DNA from: Methylothermaceae bacterium
GTDB lineage: Bacteria > Pseudomonadota > Gammaproteobacteria > Methylococcales > Methylothermaceae
NCBI GenBank assembly: GCA_027024125.1
Contig: JALVSV010000534.1
Span: 1-8,007 of the forward strand
Length of the DNA stretch: 8,007 bases
Direction of reading: 5' to 3'
Below are positions 1-7,370 of this stretch, in pieces; positions within the stretch are counted from its first letter, which is position 1, and each line of letters begins with the position of its first letter. The translations under genes and the position numbers were made by a program. The notes under the pieces were generated by a model. That model saw only the letters and a program-made list of their open reading frames with translations, made no database searches and had not been told where the DNA came from.

Positions 1-503
1 TGAGTCGCGTTCATATCAGCCGGGCCGCAAATAATGCCCAGATCACCATCCATACCGCACGTCCAGGACTGGTCATTGGCAAGAAAGGAGAGGATATCGA
101 TCGTCTGCGTCGTGAAGTGTCGGTTAAGATGGGGATTCCCCTGCAGATCAATGTGGAGGAAATCCGCAAGCCAGAGCTGGATGCCCAGCTGGTTGCTGAA
201 GGTGTGGCACAACAGCTGGAAAAACGTATCATGTTCCGCCGGGCCATGAAGCGGGCCGTGCAAAACACCATGCGACTAGGTGCCGAGGGGATCAAGATCA
301 AGGTCGGTGGACGGCTGAACGGTGCAGAAATCGCCCGTAGTGAATGGTATCGAGAAGGGCGTGTTCCCTTACATACCCTCCGGGCCGATATCGATTATGG
401 TTTTGCCGAAGCCCAAACCACCTATGGAGTGCTCGGCGTGAAGGTATGGATATTCAAGGGCGAAGTCTTCGAAGAAACTGCCCGGGCCCAAGGGAAATCA
501 TAG
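1..503 (+). CDS. rpsC: 30S ribosomal protein S3 (5' end outside window)
   Basis: S3 sits on the head of the 30S subunit at the mRNA entry channel and, with S4 and S5, takes part in mRNA unwinding in E. coli. The first full codon is at base 3, and 166 residues are visible up to the TAG at 501-503. The visible part begins near residue 53 of the E. coli protein. It shows the KH-domain GxxG loop (VIGKKGED, bases about 75-98) and the conserved [12 protein letters not shown] segment from base 231, which includes the basic residues equivalent to E. coli R131, R132 and K135. The C-terminal domain ([18 protein letters not shown]) and the final WIFKGE follow. Only 12 residues come after WIFKGE, against about 27 in E. 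coli, so the basic tail is short. The gene continues upstream, presumably after rplV. rplP starts 15 bases downstream. Identity is very secure. Confidence 0.98.
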   Translation, partial: SRVHISRAANNAQITIHTARPGLVIGKKGEDIDRLRREVSVKMGIPLQINVEEIRKPELDAQLVAEGVAQQLEKRIMFRRAMKRAVQNTMRLGAEGIKIKVGGRLNGAEIARSEWYREGRVPLHTLRADIDYGFAEAQTTYGVLGVKVWIFKGEVFEETARAQGKS

Positions 504-518
504 TATCAGGAGTGCGGC

Positions 519-932
519 ATGCTTCAGCCTAAACGAACAAAATATCGCAAACAGCAAAAGGGCCGTAATACCGGTCTGGCCCTGCGTGGCAATAAGGTCA
601 GCTTTGGTGAATATGGATTGAAGGCGACTTCGCGAGGCCGTATCACCGCCCGTCAGATCGAAGCTGCCAGGCGGGCGATTACAAGACATGTGCGCCGCGG
701 AGGAAAACTGTGGATCCGGGTGTTTCCGGACAAACCGATTACCAGGAAACCCTTGGAAGTGCGTATGGGTAAGGGGAAAGGTAGTGTGGAATACTGGGTT
801 GCAGAAATTAAACCTGGTGCCATGTTGTACGAAATCGAGGGTATTCCTGAAGATATTGCACGCGAAGCGTTCCGCCTGGCTGCAGCCAAGCTTCCAGTGA
901 AAACCACATTTGCAGTACGTACGGTGATGTGA
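519..932 (+). CDS. rplP: 50S ribosomal protein L16
   Basis: L16 binds 23S rRNA near the A site and peptidyl transferase region and is a late 50S assembly protein. The product has 137 residues against 136 in E. coli and is alignable throughout: MLQPKRTK start, [14 protein letters not shown] near residues 43-55, [15 protein letters not shown] at 61-75, [15 protein letters not shown] at 81-95, and [16 protein letters not shown] near the end. The arginine in VRM (residue 82, equivalent to E. coli Arg81) is the residue hydroxylated by the oxygenase YcfD/RoxA in E. coli. It is present here, but whether it is modified cannot be seen. An AGGAG ribosome site at 508-512, six bases before the ATG, supports the start. 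The TGA stop shares one base with the ATG of rpmC (TGATG), which suggests coupled translation. Confidence 0.99.
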   Translation: MLQPKRTKYRKQQKGRNTGLALRGNKVSFGEYGLKATSRGRITARQIEAARRAITRHVRRGGKLWIRVFPDKPITRKPLEVRMGKGKGSVEYWVAEIKPGAMLYEIEGIPEDIAREAFRLAAAKLPVKTTFAVRTVM

Positions 933-1123
933 TGAAGGCGAGCGAATTAAGGGAAAAATCGAAAGAAGAACTGGAGAACTTGCTGGTTGAGCTCCACAAG
1001 GAGCAGTTCAATCTCAGGATGCAGAAAGGCACGGGTGCCTTGACCCAGCCAGATCAGATGACCAAGGTCCGCCGAGATATAGCGCGGGTTAAGACAATTA
1101 TGGCCGAAATGGCGAGAGCTTGA
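932..1123 (+). CDS. rpmC: 50S ribosomal protein L29
   Basis: L29 is a small 50S protein beside the polypeptide exit tunnel, next to L23, where nascent-chain factors dock. The product is 63 residues, the usual family length, and is expected to form two antiparallel helices. It shows the typical [15 protein letters not shown] start, the EQFNLRMQ motif in the middle, and [15 protein letters not shown] in the second helix. The start chosen is the ATG at 932, which overlaps the rplP stop by one base. A GTG immediately upstream at 929 would add a single methionine, but orthologues start with MKA. No separate ribosome site is needed if translation is coupled to rplP. The stop at 1121-1123 is followed two bases later by rpsQ. 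Confidence 0.98.
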   Translation: MKASELREKSKEELENLLVELHKEQFNLRMQKGTGALTQPDQMTKVRRDIARVKTIMAEMARA

Positions 1124-1125
1124 AA

Positions 1126-1386
1126 ATGAGTGAGAATCAGGAAAAACTCAGGACTCTGACCGGACGGGTGGTCAGTGACAAAATGGATAAAACGATCACG
1201 GTGCAGGTAGAGCGTCTGGTCAAGCATCCCCTCTACGGGAAATATATCAAACGTTCATCCAAGCTGCTCGCCCATGATGAAGGCAATCAATGCCAGAAAG
1301 GTGATTTGGTTGCTATCACGAGTTGCCGTCCTTTGTCTAAGCGAAAGGCATGGACCCTGGTTGAAGTATTGGAAAAGGCTAAATAA
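1126..1386 (+). CDS. rpsQ: 30S ribosomal protein S17
   Basis: S17 is a primary binder of 16S rRNA that helps fold the lower body of the 30S subunit and has an OB-type beta barrel. The product is 86 residues against 84 in E. coli. It carries [16 protein letters not shown] near residues 10-25, [15 protein letters not shown] in the middle, and the family signature [21 protein letters not shown] towards the end. A TTG at 1120 is also open in this frame and would add two residues. The ATG at 1126 fits orthologues better and lies two bases after the rpmC stop. It is the last gene of the S10 part in the E. coli arrangement. rplN follows after only 22 bases. Confidence 0.97.
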   Translation: MSENQEKLRTLTGRVVSDKMDKTITVQVERLVKHPLYGKYIKRSSKLLAHDEGNQCQKGDLVAITSCRPLSKRKAWTLVEVLEKAK

Positions 1387-1408
1387 GGCCGGATTAAGGG
1401 GAAGAATC

Positions 1409-1777
1409 ATGATCCAGATGCAAACTAGGCTAGAGGTGGCTGACAATAGTGGAGCCAAAAAAGTCCAGTGTATAAAGGTATTGGGTGGGTCCCATCGTCG
1501 CTATGCTGGCATAGGCGATGTCATCAAGGTCAGCGTGAAAGATGCCATACCGCGTGGTCGAGTGAAGAAAGGTGACGTGTACAATGCCGTGGTTGTGCGT
1601 ACCAAAAAAGGTGTTCGTCGCCCCGACGGATCAGTGATTCGTTTCGATACCAATGCGGCGGTATTGCTGAATAACCAGAATCAACCCATCGGTACCCGAA
1701 TTTTTGGGCCGGTGACTCGTGAACTTCGTACCGAACAGTTCATGAAGATCATCTCATTGGCTCCTGAAGTGCTCTAA
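1409..1777 (+). CDS. rplN: 50S ribosomal protein L14
   Basis: L14 binds 23S rRNA on the subunit interface and contributes to the contact with 16S rRNA helix 14. It is also the binding site of the silencing factor RsfS. The product has 122 residues against 123 in E. coli. It shows [15 protein letters not shown] at residues about 10-24, [43 protein letters not shown], and the terminal [26 protein letters not shown]. The frame is open back to an ATG at 1274 inside rpsQ, but conservation begins at the MIQ start at 1409, and an AAGGGGA ribosome site lies at 1396-1402, six bases before it. In E. coli this is the first gene of the spc operon. Rare-type codons AGG and CTA occur at 1427-1432. Confidence 0.98.
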   Translation: MIQMQTRLEVADNSGAKKVQCIKVLGGSHRRYAGIGDVIKVSVKDAIPRGRVKKGDVYNAVVVRTKKGVRRPDGSVIRFDTNAAVLLNNQNQPIGTRIFGPVTRELRTEQFMKIISLAPEVL

Positions 1778-1796
1778 GCGAAAAAGGTTCAAGGAA

Positions 1797-2114
1797 ATGC
1801 GCAAGATAAAGAAAGGCGATGAGGTCATCGTGCTGGCAGGTAAAGACAAGGGTAGTCGCGGCACGGTCAAACAAGTATTGGATAATGACCGGGTGATCGT
1901 GGAGGGTATCAATATCGCCAAAAAACATCAGAAACCGGTGCCGCAGCGTGGTATCCCAGGTGGGATCGTCGAGAAAGAGATGCCTCTGCACGTATCCAAT
2001 GTTGCCATCTACAACCCTCAAACCGAGAAGGCCGACAGAGTCGGATTTCGCACCCTTGAGGATGGTCGTAAGGTGAGGTATTTCAAGGCCACCAACGAAG
2101 TGATTGACGTATAA
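1797..2114 (+). CDS. rplX: 50S ribosomal protein L24
   Basis: L24 is an assembly-initiating protein of the 50S subunit that binds the 5' domain of 23S rRNA and lies near the tunnel exit. The product has 105 residues, the usual length. An N-terminal KOW motif is visible at about residues 5-32 ([20 protein letters not shown]), followed by [13 protein letters not shown], the [17 protein letters not shown] segment and a C-terminal [17 protein letters not shown]. The ATG at 1797 lies 19 bases after rplN. AAGG-type elements occur at 1784-1787 and 1791-1794, with the upstream one better spaced. The TAA at 2112-2114 is followed by 12 bases and then rplE. Confidence 0.98.
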   Translation: MRKIKKGDEVIVLAGKDKGSRGTVKQVLDNDRVIVEGINIAKKHQKPVPQRGIPGGIVEKEMPLHVSNVAIYNPQTEKADRVGFRTLEDGRKVRYFKATNEVIDV

Positions 2115-2126
2115 GTGGGCAGTGGT

Positions 2127-2672
2127 ATGGCTAAACCGAGATTGGAAATGGAATATAAGGAACGAATTCTCCCTCAGCTGGTGGAGAGATTTGGCTACAA
2201 GTCTGTAATGCAGGCCCCGAAGGTTACCAAGATTACTCTCAACATGGGCTTGGGTGAGGCGGTTACGGACAAAAAGGTGCTAGACAGCGCAATGCAGGAT
2301 CTGGCTTTGATTTCGGGCCAGAAAGGTGTCGTCACCGTGGCCCGCAAGTCGATTGCCGGTTTCAAGATACGTGATGGGATGCCTATTGGATGCAAGGTTA
2401 CTTTGAGACGAGTACGGATGTACGAATTCCTTGATCGCCTGATCAATGTTGCGATACCCAGAATCCGGGATTTTCGGGGCTTGAGCCCCAAAGCATTTGA
2501 TGGCCATGGGAACTATAGCCTGGGCGTCAAGGAGCAAATCATCTTTCCCGAAATCGATTATGAAAAGATCGATGCACTTCGTGGCATGGACATCACCATT
2601 ACAACGAGTGCGAGGAACGATGAGGAAGGGCGTGCCTTGCTAGAAATGTTTAATTTCCCATTCAGGAGCTAG
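2127..2672 (+). CDS. rplE: 50S ribosomal protein L5
   Basis: L5 binds 5S rRNA with L18 and L25, lies in the central protuberance, and contacts S13 and P-site tRNA. The product has 181 residues against 179 in E. coli. It shows [20 protein letters not shown] near residues 25-45, [73 protein letters not shown] and the terminal [17 protein letters not shown]. The ATG at 2127 gives the MAKP start matching orthologues. The frame is also open from a GTG at 2115, directly after the rplX stop, which would add four residues. No good ribosome site precedes either start, so coupling with rplX is likely. In E. coli, S8 represses the operon here; see findings. Confidence 0.97.
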   Translation: MAKPRLEMEYKERILPQLVERFGYKSVMQAPKVTKITLNMGLGEAVTDKKVLDSAMQDLALISGQKGVVTVARKSIAGFKIRDGMPIGCKVTLRRVRMYEFLDRLINVAIPRIRDFRGLSPKAFDGHGNYSLGVKEQIIFPEIDYEKIDALRGMDITITTSARNDEEGRALLEMFNFPFRS

Positions 2673-2678
2673 GGATAA

Positions 2679-2984
2679 ATGGCTAAAAAATCCATGATCG
2701 CACGTGAACGGCGCCGTCAAAAGCTGGTGGCAAAATATGCCGCCAAGCGGGCAGCTCTAAGAACAATTCTGAAGGATCCAGAGGCAGATTTTGATGCCAA
2801 GATGGATGCCCAGGCAAAGTTGCAACAATTACCCAGGGATTCCTGTCCGATCAGGGTCCAAAACCGCTGTGGGCTGACCGGAAGACCCCACGGGTATTAC
2901 CGCAAATTCGGTTTGGGCCGTAACAAATTGCGGGAACTGTCTATGCGTGGCGATGTGCCAGGTGTGACCAAGGCAAGTTGGTAA
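2679..2984 (+). CDS. rpsN: 30S ribosomal protein S14, zinc-free type
   Basis: S14 is a late-assembling protein of the 30S head near S3 and S10. The product has 101 residues, exactly the length of E. coli S14 and longer than the roughly 61-residue zinc-binding form. It starts [13 protein letters not shown], has the extended middle helix region (residues about 25-50), [22 protein letters not shown] near 52-72, and the conserved end [23 protein letters not shown] followed by TKASW. The CxxC pairs of the zinc form are absent. Cysteines at about 56 and 64 are not arranged as a zinc knuckle. The ATG is six bases after the rplE stop. AGGAG at 2663-2667 lies inside the end of rplE and AGGGA at 2671-2675 is too close, so the former is the more likely ribosome site. 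Confidence 0.98.
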   Translation: MAKKSMIARERRRQKLVAKYAAKRAALRTILKDPEADFDAKMDAQAKLQQLPRDSCPIRVQNRCGLTGRPHGYYRKFGLGRNKLRELSMRGDVPGVTKASW

Positions 2985-2997
2985 AGAGGGAAAGACG

Positions 2998-3393
2998 ATG
3001 AGTATGAGCGATCCGATTGCGGATATGTTGACCCGCATTCGCAATGCGCAACTGGCCGGCAAGACAGCCGTATCGATGCCGTCCTCGAAGCGGAAGGAAG
3101 CAATCTGCAAAGTGCTGGCCGATGAAGGATATATAGAGGATTTTGCTGTTACCAGCGAGGATGGCAAGCCCGTTCTGACCGTCCAGTTGAAATATTTCGA
3201 AGGGGTGCCGGTGATCGAAGAGCTGAGACGGGTCAGCAAGCCCGGGAGACGCATTTACATGGGTAAGGATGAGCTCCCCAAGGTCCGCGGAGGGTTGGGT
3301 ATCGCCATTGTCTCGACCTCGAAAGGTGTGATGACCGACAAGTCTGCTCGCAAGGAAGGCTATGGCGGTGAAGTGATCTGCGTGGTGGCATGA
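2998..3393 (+). CDS. rpsH: 30S ribosomal protein S8
   Basis: S8 is a primary 16S rRNA binder (helix 21, central domain). In E. coli it is also the translational repressor of the spc operon, by binding the message near the rplE start. The product has 131 residues against 130. It shows [18 protein letters not shown] at the start, [48 protein letters not shown] and the RNA-binding C-terminal signature [20 protein letters not shown], ending GGEVICVVA. The AGGGA site at 2987-2991, six bases before the ATG, supports the start. An in-frame second ATG at 3004 (MSDP) is less likely because E. coli also begins MSM. Confidence 0.98.
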   Translation: MSMSDPIADMLTRIRNAQLAGKTAVSMPSSKRKEAICKVLADEGYIEDFAVTSEDGKPVLTVQLKYFEGVPVIEELRRVSKPGRRIYMGKDELPKVRGGLGIAIVSTSKGVMTDKSARKEGYGGEVICVVA

Positions 3394-3409
3394 CCTAAGG
3401 TGATATGAG

Positions 3410-3943
3410 ATGTCTAGAATAGCAAATCAGCCGGTTGTAATCCCCAAGGGTGTTGATGTCACCCTCGATGGACAGGAGCTTTCGATCAAGGGTTCGAAGG
3501 GAAATCTGAGTTGGCGGATTCACGATACCGTTGAGGTTGAAATGGATTCGTCTGAGGTTCGGGTCAGGCCCCGTATCAATGCCAAAAAGGCGGTCGCTAT
3601 GGCCGGTACCATGCGAGCATTGATCAATAACATGGTGACCGGGGTTAGTCAGGGATTCGAGAAGAAATTGCTACTGCAGGGAGTTGGCTATCGGGCCCAG
3701 GCTCAAGGGAAAAAACTCAACCTGACATTGGGATTTTCCCATCCTGTGGTATATGAAGTACCCGAAGGTGTCACCATTGAGACGCCGAGTCAGACGGAAA
3801 TTGTCATCAAGGGTGCGGATAAGCAACAGGTAGGCCAAGTGGCGGCGGAAATTCGTTCCTACAGGCCACCGGAGCCCTATAAGGGTAAAGGGATCCGTTA
3901 TGCGGATGAGCATGTGGTCAGAAAAGAAGCGAAGAAGAAGTAA
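3410..3943 (+). CDS. rplF: 50S ribosomal protein L6
   Basis: L6 binds 23S rRNA near the sarcin-ricin loop and the factor-binding region and helps in a late step of 50S maturation. The product has 177 residues, the same as E. coli. Two similar alpha/beta domains are expected. Visible are [17 protein letters not shown], the domain-linker region [22 protein letters not shown] near residues 65-85, [43 protein letters not shown], and the family signature [15 protein letters not shown] near the C terminus, with the lysine-rich end EAKKK. An AAGGTGAT ribosome site at 3397-3404 precedes the ATG. The gene ends with tandem stops TAA TAG (3941-3946). Confidence 0.98.
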   Translation: MSRIANQPVVIPKGVDVTLDGQELSIKGSKGNLSWRIHDTVEVEMDSSEVRVRPRINAKKAVAMAGTMRALINNMVTGVSQGFEKKLLLQGVGYRAQAQGKKLNLTLGFSHPVVYEVPEGVTIETPSQTEIVIKGADKQQVGQVAAEIRSYRPPEPYKGKGIRYADEHVVRKEAKKK

Positions 3944-3955
3944 TAGAGGTATCGA

Positions 3956-4315
3956 ATGCGAATGGACAAGAAGGGTTCGCGGATGCGTCGCGCGGCCAAA
4001 GCGAGAGCGAGAATACGCCGGATAGGGATCCATCGGTTGACCGTGCATCGAACGCCGAGGCATATCTATGCCCAGATCACAACGGGTGATGGATCGAAAG
4101 TCCTGGCCTGTGCTTCCACAGTACAAGAGGACATTCGTGGTCAGGTTAAAGGAACGGGTAATGTAGACGCGGCCAAGGTCGTCGGATCGGTCATCGCCAA
4201 AAAGGCATTGGAAGCAGGTATTGAAGAAGTGGCGTTTGATCGTTCAGGCTTCCGTTACCATGGGCGTGTCAAAGCACTGGCGGATGCAGCTCGCGAAGCG
4301 GGCTTGCGGTTTTAG
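3956..4315 (+). CDS. rplR: 50S ribosomal protein L18
   Basis: L18 binds 5S rRNA and, with L5, brings it into the central protuberance of the 50S subunit. The product has 119 residues against 117 in E. coli. A very basic N terminus (residues about 4-24, rich in R and K) is followed by [16 protein letters not shown], a VLACASTVQ strand, the [20 protein letters not shown] helix and the signature [20 protein letters not shown] ending AREAGLRF. Two starts are possible, ATG 3956 and ATG 3962. The second matches the E. coli MDKK start, while the GAGG at 3946-3949 is six bases from the first and twelve from the second, so I chose 3956. The N-terminal codons are notably unbiased (AGA 4004 and 4010, ATA 4013 and 4022, AGG further on). 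Confidence 0.97.
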   Translation: MRMDKKGSRMRRAAKARARIRRIGIHRLTVHRTPRHIYAQITTGDGSKVLACASTVQEDIRGQVKGTGNVDAAKVVGSVIAKKALEAGIEEVAFDRSGFRYHGRVKALADAAREAGLRF

Positions 4316-4318
4316 GAG
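4314..4318 (+). promoter_or_regulatory. ribosome binding site of rpsE
   Basis: AGGAG overlaps the TAG stop of rplR and lies nine bases before the ATG at 4328. It decides the rpsE start, because the alternative in-frame TTG at 4322 would be only three bases away. Confidence 0.8.
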
Positions 4319-4327
4319 AAATTGGAA

Positions 4328-4831
4328 ATGGCGAACGGAACGACACAGACAGAGAGTGAACTTCAAGAGAAACTGGTGGCAGTACGCCGGGTGGCCAAGG
4401 TGGTCAAAGGTGGGCGCCAGTTTGGGTTCACTGCACTGACCGTGGTTGGGGATGGTAATGGCCGGGTTGGTTTTGGATTGAGCAAGGCCAGGGAAGTACC
4501 GGTGGCTATTCAGAAATCCATGGAACAGGCTCGGAAAAACATGGTGCAGGTGAAATTGCGCGGTGATACGTTACAATACCCCGTTACCGTGACGGAAGGG
4601 GCTGCCAAGGTCTATATGCAGCCTGCAGCGGAGGGTACGGGGATTATCGCTGGTGCGGCCATGCGTGCCGTGTTCGAGGCTGTGGGGGTACACAACGTCC
4701 TGGCGAAATGCATAGGAACGACCAACCCGATCAATGTGGTACGGGCCACCATCAAAGGACTTGCCGAAATGCAGGATCCCAAATATGTGGCTGCCAAGCG
4801 CGGTAAAACCGTTAAGGAAATCTTAGGTTGA
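4328..4831 (+). CDS. rpsE: 30S ribosomal protein S5
   Basis: S5 lies at the mRNA entry side of the 30S subunit with S3 and S4 and influences decoding accuracy. Changes in its N-terminal loop give spectinomycin resistance in E. coli. The product has 167 residues, the same as E. coli. The N-terminal double-stranded-RNA-binding type domain carries [20 protein letters not shown] and [20 protein letters not shown] (residues about 10-52). The C-terminal domain carries [40 protein letters not shown] and a terminal [13 protein letters not shown]. The loop segment [10 protein letters not shown] looks intact with no deletion. The gene begins 12 bases after rplR. The stop at 4829-4831 is four bases before rpmD. 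Confidence 0.98.
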   Translation: MANGTTQTESELQEKLVAVRRVAKVVKGGRQFGFTALTVVGDGNGRVGFGLSKAREVPVAIQKSMEQARKNMVQVKLRGDTLQYPVTVTEGAAKVYMQPAAEGTGIIAGAAMRAVFEAVGVHNVLAKCIGTTNPINVVRATIKGLAEMQDPKYVAAKRGKTVKEILG

Positions 4832-4835
4832 TACG

Positions 4836-5024
4836 ATGTCTGACAAGAAGCTGAAAGTTACCTTGGTGCGCAGCAAGATAGGCAGGATCAAAACCCATCG
4901 GGATTGCCTGCGTGGCTTGGGACTCAAGAAAATGCACCAGACCGTGGAATTGGAGGATACCCCTGAGATCCGGGGTATGGTCAAGAAAGTGGCCTATATG
5001 CTGAACGTAGAGGAAGTGGAATAA
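4836..5024 (+). CDS. rpmD: 50S ribosomal protein L30
   Basis: L30 is a small 23S rRNA-binding protein of the 50S subunit. The product has 62 residues against 59 in E. coli, the extra ones being at both ends. It shows [20 protein letters not shown], then [20 protein letters not shown] and [16 protein letters not shown], which is the full family pattern with the characteristic RSxIGR and EDTPxIRGM motifs. Ribosome binding is weak (AGG at 4825-4827 within the end of rpsE), and the ATG is four bases after the rpsE stop, so coupled translation is likely. The TAA stop shares its last base with the ATG of rplO. Confidence 0.97.
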   Translation: MSDKKLKVTLVRSKIGRIKTHRDCLRGLGLKKMHQTVELEDTPEIRGMVKKVAYMLNVEEVE

Positions 5025-5461
5025 TGCGCTTGAATACTTTGAAACCCGCCCCGGGAAGCAAGCGAACGCGCAAACGCGTGGGCAGGGGTATCGGCAGTAC
5101 CTTGGGCAAGACCGGGGGACGAGGGCACAAAGGCCAAAAGTCGCGTTCCGGTGGATATCACAAGGTAGGGTTTGAAGGCGGGCAGATGCCATTGCACAGA
5201 CGTCTTCCGAAGGTTGGTTTCCGTTCTCGTACCCAACGATTCGTCGACGAGATACGGCTGCATGAGCTCAACAAACTTCCTTCGGATGTGGTGGATCTTG
5301 AGGTGCTGCGACAGGCCAATCTGATCTCGTCTATCGTCAAGAGAGTGAAAATCATCGCCTCAGGTAAGGTGGAACGCCCTGTCACCATCAAAGGTCTGGA
5401 TGTGACGAAAGGTGCCAGACAGGCAATCGAGGCGGCAGGTGGAAAGGTAGAGGATTCGTGA
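5024..5461 (+). CDS. rplO: 50S ribosomal protein L15
   Basis: L15 binds 23S rRNA early in 50S assembly and reaches deep into the subunit through an extended N-terminal arm. The product has 145 residues against 144 in E. coli. The glycine- and lysine-rich arm (residues about 10-50) carries [20 protein letters not shown] then [12 protein letters not shown]. It is followed by [20 protein letters not shown] and a globular C-terminal half with the [20 protein letters not shown] pattern near the end. GAGGAAG at 5010-5016, inside rpmD, lies seven bases before the ATG. The ATG overlaps the rpmD stop by one base (TAATG), and the gene's own TGA overlaps the secY GTG by four bases (GTGA), so rpmD, rplO and secY look translationally chained. 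Confidence 0.98.
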   Translation: MRLNTLKPAPGSKRTRKRVGRGIGSTLGKTGGRGHKGQKSRSGGYHKVGFEGGQMPLHRRLPKVGFRSRTQRFVDEIRLHELNKLPSDVVDLEVLRQANLISSIVKRVKIIASGKVERPVTIKGLDVTKGARQAIEAAGGKVEDS

Positions 5462-6813
5462 GTACACCAGCGGAAATGTTAAGAGGGCGCTTCGGCAATC
5501 TGACCGAGTTGCGCCAGCGCCTGTTATTTCTATTGGGTGCGTTGGTCGTCTATCGATTGGGAACCCACATTCCCGTTCCCGGAATTGATCCCAAGGCACT
5601 GGCGTTGATGTTCCAGCAACAAAGTGGTTCGATCCTGGACATGTTTAACATGTTCTCGGGCGGCGCTTTGAAACGTCTGAGTATCTTTGCCCTTGGGATC
5701 ATGCCCTACATTTCGGCATCTATCATCATCCAGCTTCTGACAGTGGTCGTGCCGAAACTTGAGCAGCTGAAAAAGGAAGGTGAGTCTGGCCGTCGGAAAA
5801 TTTCACAATACACCCGCTATGGAACGGTCTTTCTGGCAACCTTTCAATCGATCGGGGTGGCGATTGCGTTACAGAATCAGACGGCCGGTGGGCTACCTGT
5901 GGTGGTGAACCCAGGGCCTCAATTCGTATTCCTGACAGCAGTTACCCTGGTCACTGGGACGGTTTTTCTGATGTGGCTTGGCGAACAGGTCACCGAGCGC
6001 GGTATTGGTAATGGCATCTCCATGATCATTTTCGCTGGTATCGTGGCTGGTTTGCCATCTGCTGTGGCTGCGACGTTGGAGCTTGCGCGAACCGGTGAAA
6101 TGAGCCCATTGACCGTCGTGATACTGTTCGCCCTGGCTATCGGTGTAACCGCTTTTGTCGTCTATGTGGAAAGAGCTCAAAGGCGTATTCCGATCCATTA
6201 TGCCAAACGTCAGGTGGGCAGGCAGGTGTATGGGGGGCAACGCAGTTTCTTGCCACTCAAGCTGAATATGGCAGGGGTGATACCACCTATATTCGCCTCG
6301 AGCATCATCCTGTTTCCTGCCACCGTGGCAAGTTGGTTCAGCAATGCAGAGGGAATGGAGTGGCTACAGGATGTTGCGGCATCCCTGTCTCCTGGTCAGC
6401 CTTTGTATATCGTGTTTTATTCTGCCGCAATTATATTCTTCTGTTTCTTTTATACGGCAGTTGTATTCAACGCCAAGGATACGGCTGAAAACCTGAAGAA
6501 GTCGGGGGCGTTCATTCCCGGAATCAGGCCAGGCATACAGACGACCAAATATATCGACATGGTGATGAGCCGCCTGACGCTGATTGGCGCCTTCTACATC
6601 ACGCTGGTGTGTTTGTTGCCTAATTTCCTGATCCTCTATTGGAATGTCCCTTTTTATTTTGGCGGCACATCCTTGTTGATTATTGTGGTCGTTGTGATGG
6701 ATTTCATGGCCCAGTTGCAAACCCATCTGATGTCACAACAGTATGAGGGCCTGATGCGTAAAGCGAACCTTAAGGGCAAGGGGGCACGAACTCCCACGGG
6801 GCTTACTCGCTGA
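5458..6813 (+). CDS. secY: protein translocase channel subunit SecY
   Basis: SecY is the inner-membrane pore of the Sec translocon. With SecE and SecG it passes unfolded proteins from SecA or the ribosome across or into the membrane. The product has 451 residues against 443 in E. coli, with about ten hydrophobic segments. Visible are TM1 (about 22-40), the plug region [12 protein letters not shown] (62-73), TM2 with [15 protein letters not shown] (80-94; isoleucines equivalent to E. coli pore-ring I82 and I86), [18 protein letters not shown] (105-122), [16 protein letters not shown] (173-188), the C4 loop (240-266), [19 protein letters not shown], and the C5 loop [14 protein letters not shown] with Arg357, the arginine needed for translocation in E. 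coli. The start is GTG at 5458, overlapping the rplO stop; ATG 5476 is a less likely alternative. The C-terminal tail runs about eight residues past the usual KANLKG end. Confidence 0.98.
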   Translation: MSTPAEMLRGRFGNLTELRQRLLFLLGALVVYRLGTHIPVPGIDPKALALMFQQQSGSILDMFNMFSGGALKRLSIFALGIMPYISASIIIQLLTVVVPKLEQLKKEGESGRRKISQYTRYGTVFLATFQSIGVAIALQNQTAGGLPVVVNPGPQFVFLTAVTLVTGTVFLMWLGEQVTERGIGNGISMIIFAGIVAGLPSAVAATLELARTGEMSPLTVVILFALAIGVTAFVVYVERAQRRIPIHYAKRQVGRQVYGGQRSFLPLKLNMAGVIPPIFASSIILFPATVASWFSNAEGMEWLQDVAASLSPGQPLYIVFYSAAIIFFCFFYTAVVFNAKDTAENLKKSGAFIPGIRPGIQTTKYIDMVMSRLTLIGAFYITLVCLLPNFLILYWNVPFYFGGTSLLIIVVVVMDFMAQLQTHLMSQQYEGLMRKANLKGKGARTPTGLTR

Positions 6814-6823
6814 AGAATTTATT

Positions 6824-6828
6824 AGGAG
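6824..6828 (+). promoter_or_regulatory. ribosome binding site of rpmJ
   Basis: AGGAG lies six bases before the ATG at 6835, in the 21-base gap after secY. It supports real translation of the very short rpmJ frame. Confidence 0.75.
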
Positions 6829-6834
6829 AAGACA

Positions 6835-6948
6835 ATGAAAGTACGAGCTTCGGTCAAACGAATCTGCCGCCACTGCAAGGTGATTCGCCGCAAGGGTGTG
6901 GTACGTATTATTTGTAAAGAACCCAGGCACAAGCAACGCCAGGGCTGA
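6835..6948 (+). CDS. rpmJ: 50S ribosomal protein L36, zinc-binding type
   Basis: L36 is the smallest 50S protein and packs against 23S rRNA near the base of the L7/L12 stalk. The frame encodes 37 residues, the typical length of the zinc-containing form. It begins [15 protein letters not shown] and ends [12 protein letters not shown]. The zinc ligands expected for the family are all present: Cys11, Cys14, Cys27 and His32. It lies between secY and rpsM, the standard position in proteobacteria. A strong ribosome site at 6824-6828 precedes the ATG, and the stop is TGA at 6946-6948. Confidence 0.97.
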   Translation: MKVRASVKRICRHCKVIRRKGVVRIICKEPRHKQRQG

Positions 6949-6984
6949 AAAGATTGAACAAGATGCAAGCAGGAGACTAAGTGC
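6949..6984 (+). other. short rpmJ-rpsM gap where E. coli has the alpha leader
   Basis: These 36 non-coding bases contain the rpsM ribosome site AGGAG (6971-6975) and no convincing promoter, hairpin or terminator. In E. coli this junction is much longer and holds the alpha-operon promoter and the S4-binding leader pseudoknot. There is no room for a leader of that kind here unless it extends into rpmJ. This is absence of visible signal, not proof of absence. Confidence 0.6.
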
Positions 6985-7341
6985 ATGGCACGTATTGCGG
7001 GAGTCAATATTCCAGTTCATAAACATGTCGTCATCTCATTGACGTCAATTTATGGTATCGGTCGCACCAGAGCGCGAGAAATTTGTGAGGCCACTCAAAT
7101 CGATCCGGCCACCAAAGTGAAGGATCTGACGGAAGATCAGGTGGAAAGGATCAGAGGAGAAGTGGGCAAATACACCGTGGAAGGTGATCTGCGCCGGGAA
7201 ATCTCCATGAACATCAAACGTCTGATGGATCTGGGATGCTATCGTGGCTACCGGCATCGTCGCGGTTTGCCCGTTCGTGGTCAGCGCACTCGCACCAATG
7301 CACGAACCCGAAAAGGACCCCGCCGTCCAATTCGTAAGTAA
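6985..7341 (+). CDS. rpsM: 30S ribosomal protein S13
   Basis: S13 lies at the top of the 30S head, bridges to L5 in the 50S central protuberance, and touches P-site tRNA through its C-terminal tail. The product has 118 residues, the same as E. coli. It shows [20 protein letters not shown], the helix-hairpin-helix type segment [14 protein letters not shown] (residues about 21-34), a central helical region, and the signature [20 protein letters not shown] (about 83-102), then [14 protein letters not shown], the basic tRNA-contacting tail. The ATG at 6985 follows AGGAG at nine bases. It is the first gene of the alpha part of the cluster. Confidence 0.98.
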   Translation: MARIAGVNIPVHKHVVISLTSIYGIGRTRAREICEATQIDPATKVKDLTEDQVERIRGEVGKYTVEGDLRREISMNIKRLMDLGCYRGYRHRRGLPVRGQRTRTNARTRKGPRRPIRK

Positions 7342-7370
7342 TTCACCCATCATTTCACAGAGGTATTCGA

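Noticed and set aside
1274..1408. In-frame upstream extension of rplN inside rpsQ
   Set aside because: The 45 extra residues have no counterpart in L14, overlap the certain rpsQ gene, and stand ahead of a good ribosome site for the ATG at 1409.
2829..3254. Minus-strand open frame of 141 codons opposite rpsN and rpsH
   Set aside because: It is antisense to two certain ribosomal genes and shows no family motif.
3671..4126. Minus-strand open frame of 151 codons opposite rplF and rplR
   Set aside because: It crosses the junction of two certain genes, with low-complexity and arginine-rich content typical of shadow frames and no ribosome site that I trust.
6650..6720. Possible alpha-operon promoter in the AT-rich end of secY
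   Set aside because: TTG- and TATTGT-like strings occur, but they encode the conserved last membrane segment ([15 protein letters not shown]) and their spacing is not convincing.
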